A stretch of DNA of 64,000 nucleotides from JBAZDC01 sp041654595 (GCA_964551305.1 CAZKBT010000001.1:62001-126000); one strand, 5' to 3'; numbered from the stretch's first letter, positions 44,489-54,090 are shown. Program-made: numbers and translations. Notes: a model not told the origin generated them from the sequence alone.

Positions 44489-45865
44489 TCAGCACTCGAT
44501 GATGTTGACCGCCAGGCCGCCTCGCGACGTTTCCTTGTATTTGGTCTTCATGTCGGCGCCCGTGCGCATCATGGTCTTGATGACCTTGTCCAGCGATACA
44601 TAATGCATGCCGTCGCCGCGCATGGCCAGGCGGGCCGCATTGATGGCCTTGATCGCACCCATGGCGTTGCGCTCTATGCAAGGTATCTGCACCAAGCCGC
44701 CGATGGGGTCGCAGGTCATGCCCAGGTTGTGCTCCATGCCGATTTCCGCCGCGTTCTCGATCTGCGCGTTCGTGCCGCCCATCACCGCGGCCAGCGCGCC
44801 CGCCGCCATGGAACACGCCACGCCGACTTCGCCTTGGCAGCCGACTTCCGCCCCCGAGATAGATGCGTTTTCCTTATAAAGAATGCCGATCGCGCCGGCT
44901 GTCAGCAGGAAGTCGACGATGCCGTCGTCATCCGCTTTGGGCACGAAATTCCGGTAATAAAGCAGCGTGGCAGGAATAACGCCCGCCGCGCCATTGGTGG
45001 GCGCCGTTACCACTCGGCCGCCGGCGGCGTTTTCTTCGTTAACGGCCATAGCGTACAGATTGACCCAATCGAGCATCGTCAGCGGATCGCTCAACGCCGC
45101 TTCGGGCCGCGCGCGCAACAACGCGTATTGCGTGCCCGCCCGGCGGCGCAGGTTCAAACCGCCCGGCAGGCTGCCCTGTGTGGAGCATCCCCTATCCACA
45201 CAAGCTTTCATGACTCGCCAGATTTCCAGCAAGCCCGCGCGAACTTCCTCCGGATCGCGGCGCGCCTTTTCATTTTCCATCATCAGGCCGGCAATGGACA
45301 GGCCCGCGCCGTCGGCCATCTCGAGCAGCTCTTGCGCCGACCTGAACGGATAGGGCAAGGGCTCGGGCTCGGCCTGCTCCATCACCAGGCTCTGGCCGTC
45401 TCCATCCATGACGAAGCCGCCGCCGATCGAGTAATACTCCTTTTCCAGGAAGACGTCGCCCGCCGCATTGCAGGCCATGAATCGCATCCCGTTGGCATGA
45501 CGCGGCAAGGCGCTGCGATGAAACTGGATATGCCGCTTTTCCTGGAAGGCGATGTCGTGCTTGCCGAGCAAGGGCAGGCGGCCCGTCTGCCGTATGCCGT
45601 CGATGATCCCCGGCACGAGATCCGGGTCCAGCTGGTCGGGCTTGTGCCCGCACAGGCCCAGAATGACGGCGATATCGCTGCCGTGTCCCTTGCCGGTCGC
45701 GCCCAGGGATCCGAACAGCCCGGTGGTGATGCCGGCCGTTTCGGATAATCGGCCCGCCTGCTCCAGGTCGTGCGCGAACCGCGCCGCCGCGACCATCGGG
45801 CCGACCGTATGCGAGCTGGACGGACCCAGGCCTATTTTGAAAATATCGAACACACTCAATGACAT
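44489..45865 (-). CDS. sdaA: L-serine ammonia-lyase, iron-sulfur type
   Basis: A 458-residue single-chain serine dehydratase that makes pyruvate and ammonia. The N-terminal beta domain starts MSLSVFDIFKIGLGPSSSHTVGP. Iron-sulfur cysteines lie in GCQGEVGVACSMAAG, MTCDPIGGLVQIPCIERNAM, and the protein ends NIIEC, the C-terminal Cys that in characterised relatives acts as the removable fourth ligand of the cluster. The ATG at 45865 has AGGTGA six bases upstream; an in-frame GTG at 45874 is less likely. It fits with threonine and glycine catabolism nearby (tdh-kbl). Confidence 0.95.
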   Translation of the reverse strand: MSLSVFDIFKIGLGPSSSHTVGPMVAAARFAHDLEQAGRLSETAGITTGLFGSLGATGKGHGSDIAVILGLCGHKPDQLDPDLVPGIIDGIRQTGRLPLLGKHDIAFQEKRHIQFHRSALPRHANGMRFMACNAAGDVFLEKEYYSIGGGFVMDGDGQSLVMEQAEPEPLPYPFRSAQELLEMADGAGLSIAGLMMENEKARRDPEEVRAGLLEIWRVMKACVDRGCSTQGSLPGGLNLRRRAGTQYALLRARPEAALSDPLTMLDWVNLYAMAVNEENAAGGRVVTAPTNGAAGVIPATLLYYRNFVPKADDDGIVDFLLTAGAIGILYKENASISGAEVGCQGEVGVACSMAAGALAAVMGGTNAQIENAAEIGMEHNLGMTCDPIGGLVQIPCIERNAMGAIKAINAARLAMRGDGMHYVSLDKVIKTMMRTGADMKTKYKETSRGGLAVNIIEC

Positions 45866-45988
45866 GGCTATCACCTGTTCGGCGGATGCAGCCGCCTTTC
45901 AGCACGTTATGGGGACATGTTGCCACTCATCCCGGAAACGCACAATATCAGGTTTTCATCTTCTCATGCGCCCGGGATGAAAGATGAT

Positions 45989-47491
45989 TCAAGATCTCTG
46001 CAGCACTTCCTTCAACGCGGCCAGCAACCGCTCGAAGCTGGCGACGATTTCGTGCTCGGCCACGCAGCCGTAGCCCAGCAACAGGCCCTGGCGACGCGCC
46101 GCATCGCCCGAGTAATAGCGGGACAAGGCGCGCGTGAGGACGCCTTTGCGGCCAGCCGCTCGCACGACCGCGCGGTCATCGGCTCCTTCCGGCAGATTCA
46201 ACACGATATGCAGCCCGGCTTCACTGTCGTCCTGGTGCAGCCAACCGGGGCCGAGACGCCGGTGGATCAGGTTCACCAGCATGGCCCGGCGGCGTCCGTA
46301 GATCAGCCGCATGCGGCGGATGTGCGCGGCATAGTGGCCTTGCGAAATGAACGCCGCCAATGCCGCGTGCGTGACCAGATGGCCCTCCCGGTACAGCTCC
46401 GCATGGGCGGCCTGGAAAGCCGCCGTCAGCATCTTGGGCAAGACCAGATACCCGACGCGCAAGCCGGGATACATGGTCTTGCTGAACGTGCCGATGTAAA
46501 CGACGGGCGCGTCCGGCTCCAGCCCTCGCAGCGAGGATATGGGATGGCCCGAGAAACGGAATTCGCTGTCGTAGTCGTCTTCGATGATCCAGCTGCCGGA
46601 TTGTCGGGCGATGGCCAGCAGCTGGCGCCGGCGGGCCAGCGACATGACAGCGCCCAGCGGATACTGATGCGAAGGCGTCACGAAAATGAACCGCGGCGGC
46701 GCCAATGCAGAGGCGTCGGACAGGCACATGCCTTCCTGGTCGACCGGCACACTGAGCGTGCGCAGGCCGTTGGCGTCGAATATCGTGCGCGCCCCCCAAT
46801 AGCTGGGATTCTCTATCCACGCCACGTCGCCGGGATTGCCCAGGACGCGGGTGGCCAGGTCGATGGCCTGGTGCGAGCCCTCGGTGATCAGTATCTGCTC
46901 GGGCTCGCAGTCGATCGATCGCGTCATGGCCAAATGCTGCGCCAGCGCCTGGCGCAGCGCCGGCAGGCCGCCGCCGTAGGAATAGCCCAGCCATTCCGGC
47001 TCCGGATTGCGCCATAGCGCGGCCAGGATGCGGCCGAACTTCCTGTGCGGGAACGCTTCTACGTCGGGCTCGCCGGGCATGAACGCCCCGCGCCGATAAG
47101 GCACCGCCGAAACGCCGCTCACGATGCGCTCGCCGCGCTCGGACAACAGGGCCTGCACCGCGCCGCCCGTGGCAAGGGTGGGAGGGCGAACGGCGCGCAG
47201 ATGCGTATCCGGCAAGGCGGCCGTGACGAAGGTGCCGCTGCCCTGCCTGCCGTCGGTATAGCCTTCGGCGGCCAATTGTTCGTATACGTGCGTAACGGTG
47301 TTGCGGGCGATGCCCAGGGATTGCGCCAGGTCGCGCGATGCCGGCAAGCGAGCTCCCGCGGCGACGACGCCGTCCAGGATGGCTTGGCGCAGCGCATCGT
47401 AAAGACGCTTGTTCATGGGCGCCGGCAGGACGGCGTCCGCCTGCGCGGCAGCCAGCTTCGCCATCAACATGTCACTGATCAGCGTCTTCAA
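45989..47491 (-). CDS. MocR-type regulator (GntR helix-turn-helix plus aminotransferase-like domain)
   Basis: A 500-residue regulator of the GabR/PdxR group. The N-terminal winged helix is in RLYDALRQAILDGVVAAGARLPASRDLAQSLGIARNTVTHVYEQL. The C-terminal 380 residues are a fold-type I aminotransferase domain, with FITPSHQYPLG-type loop (here FVTPSHQYPLG), DDYDSEFRF and the PLP Lys in GTFSKTMYPGLRVGY. In GabR the PLP reacts with GABA and activates gabTD. This gene is divergent from gabT-gabD, so the same role is likely. ATG at 47491 used; another Met seven codons in is possible. Confidence 0.93.
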   Translation of the reverse strand: MKTLISDMLMAKLAAAQADAVLPAPMNKRLYDALRQAILDGVVAAGARLPASRDLAQSLGIARNTVTHVYEQLAAEGYTDGRQGSGTFVTAALPDTHLRAVRPPTLATGGAVQALLSERGERIVSGVSAVPYRRGAFMPGEPDVEAFPHRKFGRILAALWRNPEPEWLGYSYGGGLPALRQALAQHLAMTRSIDCEPEQILITEGSHQAIDLATRVLGNPGDVAWIENPSYWGARTIFDANGLRTLSVPVDQEGMCLSDASALAPPRFIFVTPSHQYPLGAVMSLARRRQLLAIARQSGSWIIEDDYDSEFRFSGHPISSLRGLEPDAPVVYIGTFSKTMYPGLRVGYLVLPKMLTAAFQAAHAELYREGHLVTHAALAAFISQGHYAAHIRRMRLIYGRRRAMLVNLIHRRLGPGWLHQDDSEAGLHIVLNLPEGADDRAVVRAAGRKGVLTRALSRYYSGDAARRQGLLLGYGCVAEHEIVASFERLLAALKEVLQRS

Positions 47492-47511
47492 TTGGCTCTA
47501 TCTATTTTGAA

Positions 47512-47536
47512 AAAGTGGATCTCTTGTTTAGGTCCA
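47512..47536. promoter_or_regulatory. candidate MocR operator between the regulator and gabT
   Basis: AAAGTGGATCT at 47512-47522 is followed by GGTCCA at 47531-47536. TGGATC and GGTCCA form an imperfect inverted repeat with nine bases between. From memory, the first element resembles the AAAGTGG(A/T)(T)CTA motif reported for PdxR/MocR regulators. The site is 21-45 bases from the regulator start and about 95 from gabT. Confidence 0.45.
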
Positions 47537-47627
47537 TTCTAGCATTTAATGGCTGCATCACTTTTATCCTCATCATCCGCCGGACCGCATCCGACGCGCG
47601 GCCCGGCCTCCCACCGAGAGGCGACGT

Positions 47628-48890
47628 ATGAGCAACCAGAAGCTGAACGAGAGACGTGTCCAAGCCACCCCCGGCGGCATCGGCGTGATGTGCGATTTTT
47701 ACGTTGCGCGCGCCGAGAACGCCACGCTGTGGGATGTCGAGGGCCGTGAATACATCGATTTCGCGGCCGGCATCGCCGTGCTCAATACGGGGCACCGCCA
47801 TCCCAAAGTCATCGGCGCGATCGCCGCCCAGCTGGACAGCTTCACACATACGGCCTACCAGATCGTGCCGTACGAAGGCTACGTCGAGCTGGCGGAGCGC
47901 CTGAACGAGCTCGCCCCCATCGACGGGCCGGCCAAGACCGCGTTTTTCACCACCGGCGCCGAAGCGGTGGAAAATGCCGTCAAAATCGCCCGCAGCCATA
48001 CGAAGCGTCCGGGCGTGATCGCGTTCACGGGCGGATTCCACGGCCGCACGCTGCTGGGCATGGCGCTGACCGGCAAGGTGGCGCCCTACAAGTTGTCGTT
48101 CGGCTCCATGCCCGGCGACATTTTCCACGTGCCCTTCCCAGGCAAGACACAGGGCGTGACCGTGGCCGACTCGCTCAAAGCGCTGGACTTCCTGTTCAAG
48201 GCCGACATCGACCCGCAGCGAGTGGCCGCCATCATCATCGAGCCGGTGCAGGGCGAAGGCGGATTCAACATCGCCCCGCCCGAGCTGCTCCAGGCGCTGC
48301 GCCGGGTGTGCGACCAGCACGGCATCCTGCTCATCGCCGACGAAGTGCAGACGGGATTCGGGCGAACCGGAAAAATGTTCGCCATGGAGCACCATGCGGT
48401 CAAGCCCGACCTGATCACCGTGGCCAAAAGCCTGGGCGGCGGGATACCCATTTCCGGTGTCATCGGCCGCGCGCCGATCATGGACGCGCCCGCGCCCGGC
48501 GGCCTGGGCGGCACCTATGCCGGCAATCCGCTGGCCGTCGCGGCCTCGCTGGCGGTGCTGGACATACTCCGGGAAGATCGGCTGCCGGAACGCGCCGTGC
48601 GCCTGGGCAAGCAGCTGCAAGACCGGCTCGATGGGCTGCGCGGGAACAACCCCGCGATCGCGGAAGTGCGCGGCCTGGGCTCGATGGTCGCGATCGAGAT
48701 GCATGATCCCGAGACGGGCAATCCCGACGCCGACGCCGTCAAGCGCGTGCAGCAAAAGGCGTTGGCCCAGGGCCTGGTTTTGCTAAGCTGTGGGGTACAT
48801 GGGAATGTGTTGCGCTTCCTCTATCCGCTGACCATTCCCGACGCGCAGTTCGCACGCGCCCTGGACATCCTGTCCGACGCGCTCGGCTGA
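47628..48890 (+). CDS. gabT: 4-aminobutyrate aminotransferase
   Basis: A 420-residue class III aminotransferase. It moves the amino group of GABA to 2-oxoglutarate, giving succinate semialdehyde. It begins MSNQKLNERRVQATPGGIGVM. Blocks are EYIDFAAGIAVLNTGHRHP, FTGGFHGRTLLGMALTGK, IIEPVQGEGGFNI, LLIADEVQTGFGRTGKMFAME and the PLP Lys in ITVAKSLGGGIPISGVIGR. It is followed by gabD after 37 bases and is divergent from the MocR regulator. The usual role is GABA and polyamine catabolism. Confidence 0.96.
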   Translation: MSNQKLNERRVQATPGGIGVMCDFYVARAENATLWDVEGREYIDFAAGIAVLNTGHRHPKVIGAIAAQLDSFTHTAYQIVPYEGYVELAERLNELAPIDGPAKTAFFTTGAEAVENAVKIARSHTKRPGVIAFTGGFHGRTLLGMALTGKVAPYKLSFGSMPGDIFHVPFPGKTQGVTVADSLKALDFLFKADIDPQRVAAIIIEPVQGEGGFNIAPPELLQALRRVCDQHGILLIADEVQTGFGRTGKMFAMEHHAVKPDLITVAKSLGGGIPISGVIGRAPIMDAPAPGGLGGTYAGNPLAVAASLAVLDILREDRLPERAVRLGKQLQDRLDGLRGNNPAIAEVRGLGSMVAIEMHDPETGNPDADAVKRVQQKALAQGLVLLSCGVHGNVLRFLYPLTIPDAQFARALDILSDALG

Positions 48891-48927
48891 GCCCCCCGCA
48901 TACGCACTCACGATAAGGATCAACGCC

Positions 48928-50403
48928 ATGTCCACTTTATCCGTACCTCTGAGCCGTCCCGATCTGTTTCGCCAAGCTTGCTACATCGATGGGAAATGGA
49001 TCGGCGCCGACGGCCACGACACGATCGCGGTGACCAATCCCGCCACCGGCAAGACCATTGCCTCGGTGCCCAAGCTGGGGCGGGCGCAGACCGAACAGGC
49101 TATCGCCGGCGCGCAGGCCGCCTTGCCGGCCTGGAGCGCGAAAACCGGCAAGGAACGCGCCGCCGTCCTGCAAACCTGGGCCCGCCTGATGATGGATAAC
49201 CAGCAAGACTTGGCCGCCATCATGACGTCCGAGCAGGGCAAGCCCCTTGCCGAAGCCGCGGGCGAAATCGCCTATGCCGCGTCGTTCCTGGAATGGTTCG
49301 CCGAAGAAGCGAAACGCGTCGACGGCGACGTGCTGCAAAGTCCCAAGGCCGGCCAGCGCCTGCTGGTGCTGAAGCAGGCCATCGGCGTATGCGCCGCCAT
49401 TACGCCCTGGAACTTCCCGGCGGCGATGATCACCCGCAAAGCCGGCCCGGCGCTGGCGGCGGGCTGCACCATGATCGTCAAGCCTGCCCAACAGACGCCC
49501 TTGACTGCCCTGGCCCTGGCCGCGCTGGCCGAGGAAGCGGGCGTGCCGGCCGGCGTGCTGCACGTGGTGACCGGCAGCTCGCGCGAAATCGGCGCCGCGC
49601 TATGTGAAAGCGAAACGGTTCGCAAGCTGAGTTTCACCGGCTCGACCGAAGTCGGCCGTACCCTGATGGAGCAATGCGCGCCCACCATCAAGAAATTGTC
49701 GCTGGAACTGGGCGGCAACGCACCGCTCATCGTGTTCGACGACGCGGACCTGGACGCGGCCATCGAGGGCATCATCGCATCGAAATACCGCAACGCGGGG
49801 CAGACCTGCGTCTGCGCCAACCGGATCTACGTCCAGGACGGAGTCTACGAAGAGATCGCCAAGCGCCTGGTCGACAAGGTCAATGCCATGAAAGTCGGCG
49901 ACGGCTTCGAGGCCGGCGTCACGCAAGGCCCGCTGATCGACCAGGACGCCGTGGAAAAGATCCGGGAACACATCGCCGACGCCGTCCAGCAGGGCGCGCG
50001 CGTGATCGCCGGCGGCAAGGCCCATGCGCTGGGAGGCACGTTCTTCGAGCCGACCATCGTGCGCGACGTCACGCAATCCATGCGATTCGCATCGGAAGAA
50101 ACCTTCGGTCCGGTTGCCCCGCTGTTCCGCTTCAAAGACGAGAAAGAAGCCGTCCGGCATGCCAACGACACGATCTTCGGATTGGCGGCGTATTTCTTCA
50201 CCAAGGATTACGCGCGCGTCTGGCGCGTATCCGAAGCCCTGGAGTACGGCATCGTCGGCATCAATACCGGCATCATATCCAACGAAGTGGGGCCGTTCGG
50301 CGGCGTCAAGCAATCCGGCCTGGGGCGCGAAGGCTCCAAGTACGGCATCGAGGAGTATCTGGAGGCCAAGTACCTGTGCATCGATCTCGGCGCGGGAAAC
50401 TGA
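48928..50403 (+). CDS. gabD: succinate-semialdehyde dehydrogenase
   Basis: A 491-residue aldehyde dehydrogenase that oxidises succinate semialdehyde to succinate with NAD(P). The nucleotide loop is FTGSTEVGRTLMEQCA, the catalytic Glu is in LSLELGGNAPLIVFDDAD and the catalytic Cys in NAGQTCVCANRIYVQ. The block YRNAGQTCVCANR with two nearby Cys is typical of GabD. It begins MSTLSVPLSRPDLFRQACYIDGKW. With gabT it forms the GABA shunt operon. It converges with the M20 hydrolase gene. Confidence 0.96.
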   Translation: MSTLSVPLSRPDLFRQACYIDGKWIGADGHDTIAVTNPATGKTIASVPKLGRAQTEQAIAGAQAALPAWSAKTGKERAAVLQTWARLMMDNQQDLAAIMTSEQGKPLAEAAGEIAYAASFLEWFAEEAKRVDGDVLQSPKAGQRLLVLKQAIGVCAAITPWNFPAAMITRKAGPALAAGCTMIVKPAQQTPLTALALAALAEEAGVPAGVLHVVTGSSREIGAALCESETVRKLSFTGSTEVGRTLMEQCAPTIKKLSLELGGNAPLIVFDDADLDAAIEGIIASKYRNAGQTCVCANRIYVQDGVYEEIAKRLVDKVNAMKVGDGFEAGVTQGPLIDQDAVEKIREHIADAVQQGARVIAGGKAHALGGTFFEPTIVRDVTQSMRFASEETFGPVAPLFRFKDEKEAVRHANDTIFGLAAYFFTKDYARVWRVSEALEYGIVGINTGIISNEVGPFGGVKQSGLGREGSKYGIEEYLEAKYLCIDLGAGN

Positions 50404-50459
50404 CGCGACAGGGGCCCTGATTTACCGTCGGACACGAGCGGACAACCGCCGCGCCCGGA

Positions 50460-51728
50460 TCACGAACCCCGCTCGGCACCCAATAGCTCGGCCAGCGCCA
50501 ATGCCATCACCTTGGTCGCCCGCCGCACGTCCTCGAGCGCCACGTTCTCGTCGGCCCGCTTCGCATTGGATTCGAGCAGTGTGCGCGGCCCGGCCCCGTA
50601 CATCACCACCGGTATCCCCCGCTCGGCGTACAAGCGCGCGTCCGCATACAAGGGCGTCCCCACGGCGGGAATCGACTCGCCCTTGATGTCCTGCGCCGCG
50701 CGCCGGATCGCCGAGACCAGGATCTCGTGACCCGGCAGCGGCCGCAGCGCATTGGCCCGCAACAGCCGCCTGACGTCCACCCGTATGCCTTCCAGGCCGC
50801 GCACGGCGTCTTGAATCAGCGTGCGCACGTCCGCCTCCACCTCGTCGGGATCTTCTTCGGGAATCAGGCGGCGATCCATCTTCAGCGTAACCTGGCCCGG
50901 CACGACGTTGGTATTCGTGCCGCCGCCTATCCACCCCACGATCATGGTCGGATGGCCGATCCCGTCCACCGAGGACTGAACGGCATTCAATTGATCAGCG
51001 CGCGCATAGATCGCGCTCAGGATGCGATTGGCCGCGCGCAGCGCATCATGCCCCGTATGCGGCACGGCGCCGTGCGTCGCCTTGCCGTTGACGGCGACCT
51101 CGAATTGCAGGCAGCCGTTGTGCGCCATGACGACGGCATAGCTGAACGCCGCGCAGACCACGTAATCCGGCTCGACCAGCCCTTGCTCGAGCAGCCAGCC
51201 CGGACCCAGCAGACCGCCAAACTCTTCATCGTAGGTAAAGTGAAACTCCACCGTACCCTTCAGCGCCGCGCCGGATTCCTCCAGCGCCCGGACGGCGAAC
51301 AGATAGGTGGCGAAATCGCTTTTGGAAACGGCCGCCGCGCGGCCATACAGCCGGCCGTCATGCACCTCGCCGCCATACGGCGGCTTGGTCCAGCCGTCGC
51401 CGGGCGGCACGACGTCGCCGTGCGCGTTGAGCGCAATGGTCGGGCCCGGCCCATATTCGCGCCGCACGACCAGATTGGTGATGCTTTGCATGCCATAGTC
51501 CCGCACGCGTTCGATCGGCACCGGATGCCGCTCGACCTTCCAGCCCCATTGCTCGAGCGTGTCCGCCACCGCGCGCGCGTGGGGCGCGTTGTCGCCGGGC
51601 GGCGTATCGGTCGGGATCCGCACCAGCCGCTGCAGGAACGCGACTTCGTCATCGAAATGCCCGTCTATCCAATCGGTCAGTCGGTCGTTCACGGTGTTGC
51701 CAGCCATTGCACTTTTTTCCTTCTTCAT
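50460..51728 (-). CDS. M20-family hydrolase with an altered metal site
   Basis: A 422-residue protein with the ArgE/DapE-type two-domain fold. The first motif is normal (NAHGDVVPPGDGW, H103 and D105) and the catalytic pair is present (TYDEEFGG). However, the bridging-metal Asp in the GRGxxDxK motif is V134 (YGRAAAVSKSDF), the acidic ligand of the GEP motif is Ala (VVCAAFS, 193-194), and the last His ligand appears as K390 (ESNAKRADENV). Known members of such variants exist to my recollection as uncharacterised ArgE-like proteins. It begins four bases after the dihydropyrimidinase stop, so both probably work on the same compound. A second ATG at 51707 is possible. Function: unknown amidase or binding role. 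Confidence 0.8.
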   Translation of the reverse strand: MKKEKSAMAGNTVNDRLTDWIDGHFDDEVAFLQRLVRIPTDTPPGDNAPHARAVADTLEQWGWKVERHPVPIERVRDYGMQSITNLVVRREYGPGPTIALNAHGDVVPPGDGWTKPPYGGEVHDGRLYGRAAAVSKSDFATYLFAVRALEESGAALKGTVEFHFTYDEEFGGLLGPGWLLEQGLVEPDYVVCAAFSYAVVMAHNGCLQFEVAVNGKATHGAVPHTGHDALRAANRILSAIYARADQLNAVQSSVDGIGHPTMIVGWIGGGTNTNVVPGQVTLKMDRRLIPEEDPDEVEADVRTLIQDAVRGLEGIRVDVRRLLRANALRPLPGHEILVSAIRRAAQDIKGESIPAVGTPLYADARLYAERGIPVVMYGAGPRTLLESNAKRADENVALEDVRRATKVMALALAELLGAERGS

Positions 51729-51732
51729 GCTT

Positions 51733-53142
51733 TCAGTAACCGCCCACTTCGCCGCGCTTGACGAAGCGGCCGTTGCCGGGCTTGCCCAGCCAGTGCTCGC
51801 CGTCGACGATCATCTCGCCGCGCAGGAACACTTTCTTTACACGCCCATGCACATGCCGGCCCTCGAACAAAGTGTAATCGCAGGCGCCGTGATGCGTATG
51901 AGCGGAAATCGTGTGGCACTCTTGCGGATCGAACAGCACGACGTCGGCATCGCTGCCCACGGCTATGGTGCCTTTGCGCGGAAACAGGCCGAACAGCTTG
52001 GCCGGCGCGGTCGAAGTCAGCTCCACGAAGCGGTTCAAGGATATCTTGTTCTTGCGCACGCCGCCGTCATAGATCACCGTCATGCGTGTTTCGACGCCGG
52101 GCACGCCGTTCGGTATCAGCGAAAAGTCGTCCTTGCCGTAAGGTTTCTGGCGCACGCGGCCAAGATGCCCCTCTTTCATGCAGAACGGGCAATGGTCTGT
52201 GGAGACGAGCTGCAGATCGTCGGTCTTCAACGCCGTCCACAAAGCCTTTTGCGACTCCTTGTCGCGCAACGGCGGGCTCATCACGTAACGCGCCACGTCG
52301 AAGCCCTCTTTCTCATACTCCGAGTCGTCGAAGAACAGATAGTGCGGGCAGGTTTCGGCGAACACCGGTATGCCGAGATCGCGGGCTTCGACCACATGCT
52401 TCAGCGCTTCCTTGGCCGACAAATGCACGAAGTACACCGGGGCCTCGGCCAGCTCGGCCAGGCGGATGCCGCGATGCGTCGCCTCGCCCTCCATCAGCGC
52501 CGGCCGCGTCAGTCCGTGATAGCGCGGCGACGTATGTCCTTGCTCCAGCGCCTCTTTGATCAGCAGCTCGATGATGGTGCCGTTCTCCGCGTGCAACGCC
52601 ACCATGCCGCCGTGCTGTCCCACCATGCGCATTGCCCTGAAGATGGCGGCATCGTCGACCATCACCGAATTCGGATAGGCCATGAACATCTTGAAGCTGC
52701 TCACGCCCTCGTGGCGGATGGCGGTCTTCATGTCCGCCAGCACGTTCTCGTCGACATGAGTGACGATCACGTGAAAGCCGTAGTCGATGCTCGCCTTGTC
52801 GCCGGCCGTCGTCTGCGCGCGCGCAATCGCTTCCAGCGGGCTGGTGCCCTTGTTCTGGAAAGCGAAATCGATGATGGTCGTCGTGCCGCCGAACGCGGCG
52901 GCCTTCGTCCCAGATTCAAACGTATCGCACGTGGTCGAATCGCCGAACGTGTTCTCCATGTGGGTGTGGCAGTCGACGCCGCCGGGCAGCACGTACAGCC
53001 CTTCGGCGTCGACGACGGTCACGTCCTCGCCGACCGGCAGCGACCGGCCTATCGTCTGGATGCGGCCGTCATCCATCAGGATGTCGGCGACATAGTTGTC
53101 CACAGCGGTAATAATGCGTCCGTTACGAATGAGCGTAGGCAT
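51733..53142 (-). CDS. dihydropyrimidinase / D-hydantoinase-type cyclic amidase
   Basis: A 469-residue amidohydrolase. It opens cyclic ureides or imides such as dihydrouracil and hydantoins. All binuclear-site ligands are visible: H59 and H61 in CHTHMENTFG, the carboxylated Lys K151 in SSFKMFMAYPN, H184 in VALHAENGTI, H240 in YFVHLSAKEA, and D316 in VSTDHCPF. The length is normal. It lies between the DapA-like gene (18 bases) and the M20 gene (4 bases), so one transcript is likely. The neighbours do not include the beta-ureidopropionase of the classical pyrimidine route, so a different cyclic amide may be the substrate. Confidence 0.93.
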   Translation of the reverse strand: MPTLIRNGRIITAVDNYVADILMDDGRIQTIGRSLPVGEDVTVVDAEGLYVLPGGVDCHTHMENTFGDSTTCDTFESGTKAAAFGGTTTIIDFAFQNKGTSPLEAIARAQTTAGDKASIDYGFHVIVTHVDENVLADMKTAIRHEGVSSFKMFMAYPNSVMVDDAAIFRAMRMVGQHGGMVALHAENGTIIELLIKEALEQGHTSPRYHGLTRPALMEGEATHRGIRLAELAEAPVYFVHLSAKEALKHVVEARDLGIPVFAETCPHYLFFDDSEYEKEGFDVARYVMSPPLRDKESQKALWTALKTDDLQLVSTDHCPFCMKEGHLGRVRQKPYGKDDFSLIPNGVPGVETRMTVIYDGGVRKNKISLNRFVELTSTAPAKLFGLFPRKGTIAVGSDADVVLFDPQECHTISAHTHHGACDYTLFEGRHVHGRVKKVFLRGEMIVDGEHWLGKPGNGRFVKRGEVGGY

Positions 53143-53160
53143 GGCTGCTCCTGTGATGAG

Positions 53161-54090
53161 TCAAAGTCCGGCGGCTTTCATCGCCTGTTCCAGCATGGCG
53201 ATTTCCGATTTCGGCAAGGCGGGGATGGGCGATCGCACCGCGTCGTTCTTCAGGCGGCCCAGCAACTTCAGGCACGTCTTGAGGCGGGCGTTCGCGTACC
53301 CGCCCGGGCTGGCGCCGTAGATCGCCTTGGCCAATGGATAGATGCGCGCATTCATCGCTCTCGCCCGCGGCAGGTCGCCCTCGCGCACGGCGCGCTCCAA
53401 ATCCACGATGATGTCGGGAATCACGATGGCCAGGCTGACCAGGCTGCCTTCGGAACCCAGCGCGAAGCAGGAAAACAGGTGCTCGTCGCCGGATGCCATG
53501 ACCGCGACGCGCGGCGCAATCCGCTTTACCAGCGCTCTGTTGCCTTCATACGCGCTGGTTTCCCAGCTGCCTTCCTTGATGCCCACGACGTGGTGCAGGC
53601 GCACCAGCGCTTCGAGCGTGGCATGGCTATAGGCCATGGCTCCCGCGTTCACACCCGCCTGATACAACATCAGTGGCATCTGGGCGGCGTCATTGGCAAT
53701 GACGTGGTGCCGGACCGCCATCTCGGTCGTATGCGAAAGCGCCCACGAGAATGGCGGGAAGATCAGCGCGATGTCGGCGCCCGCCTCCCTGGCCTGCGCC
53801 GTATCCTGCCTTGCCTCGTAGCTGTTCTCCGCATTGATGCCGTTGACCAGGATGGAACGCTTGCCGCACACTTCGTCGGCCACTTCGAGCACGCGCAGCT
53901 TCTCGCGCGAATTCAGCATGAAGTTCTCGCCGGCATGCCCGTTGACCAGCAAGCCGACGATCCCGTCCCGGGAAGACACCTCGTCGATGTGCTCTGCCAG
54001 CGCTCCTTCGTCGACCCGTCCATCCGGCGTGAACGGGCATATCGTCGCCGCATAAACGCCATTGAAATCATTCTTTTCGCTCGTAAACAT
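53161..54090 (-). CDS. DapA-family aldolase/lyase
   Basis: A 309-residue dihydrodipicolinate synthase/N-acetylneuraminate lyase superfamily protein. The Schiff-base Lys is K172 in VVGIKEGSWE, and Y143 in LMLYQAGVNAG is the proton-relay Tyr. The oxoacid-binding motif is NGHAGEN at 51-56, where classical DapA has GTTGE. It therefore binds a pyruvate-like or other oxoacid but is unlikely to be true DapA. The ATG overlaps the stop of the truncated oxidase upstream (TAATG), so in the original locus it was translated with that gene. It probably makes a carbon-carbon cleavage in the catabolic route. Confidence 0.88.
   Translation of the reverse strand: MFTSEKNDFNGVYAATICPFTPDGRVDEGALAEHIDEVSSRDGIVGLLVNGHAGENFMLNSREKLRVLEVADEVCGKRSILVNGINAENSYEARQDTAQAREAGADIALIFPPFSWALSHTTEMAVRHHVIANDAAQMPLMLYQAGVNAGAMAYSHATLEALVRLHHVVGIKEGSWETSAYEGNRALVKRIAPRVAVMASGDEHLFSCFALGSEGSLVSLAIVIPDIIVDLERAVREGDLPRARAMNARIYPLAKAIYGASPGGYANARLKTCLKLLGRLKNDAVRSPIPALPKSEIAMLEQAMKAAGL

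Noticed and set aside
53161..54090. Calling the DapA-like gene as lysine biosynthetic dapA
   Set aside because: Its oxoacid loop is NGHAGEN, not GTTGE, and its neighbours are catabolic.
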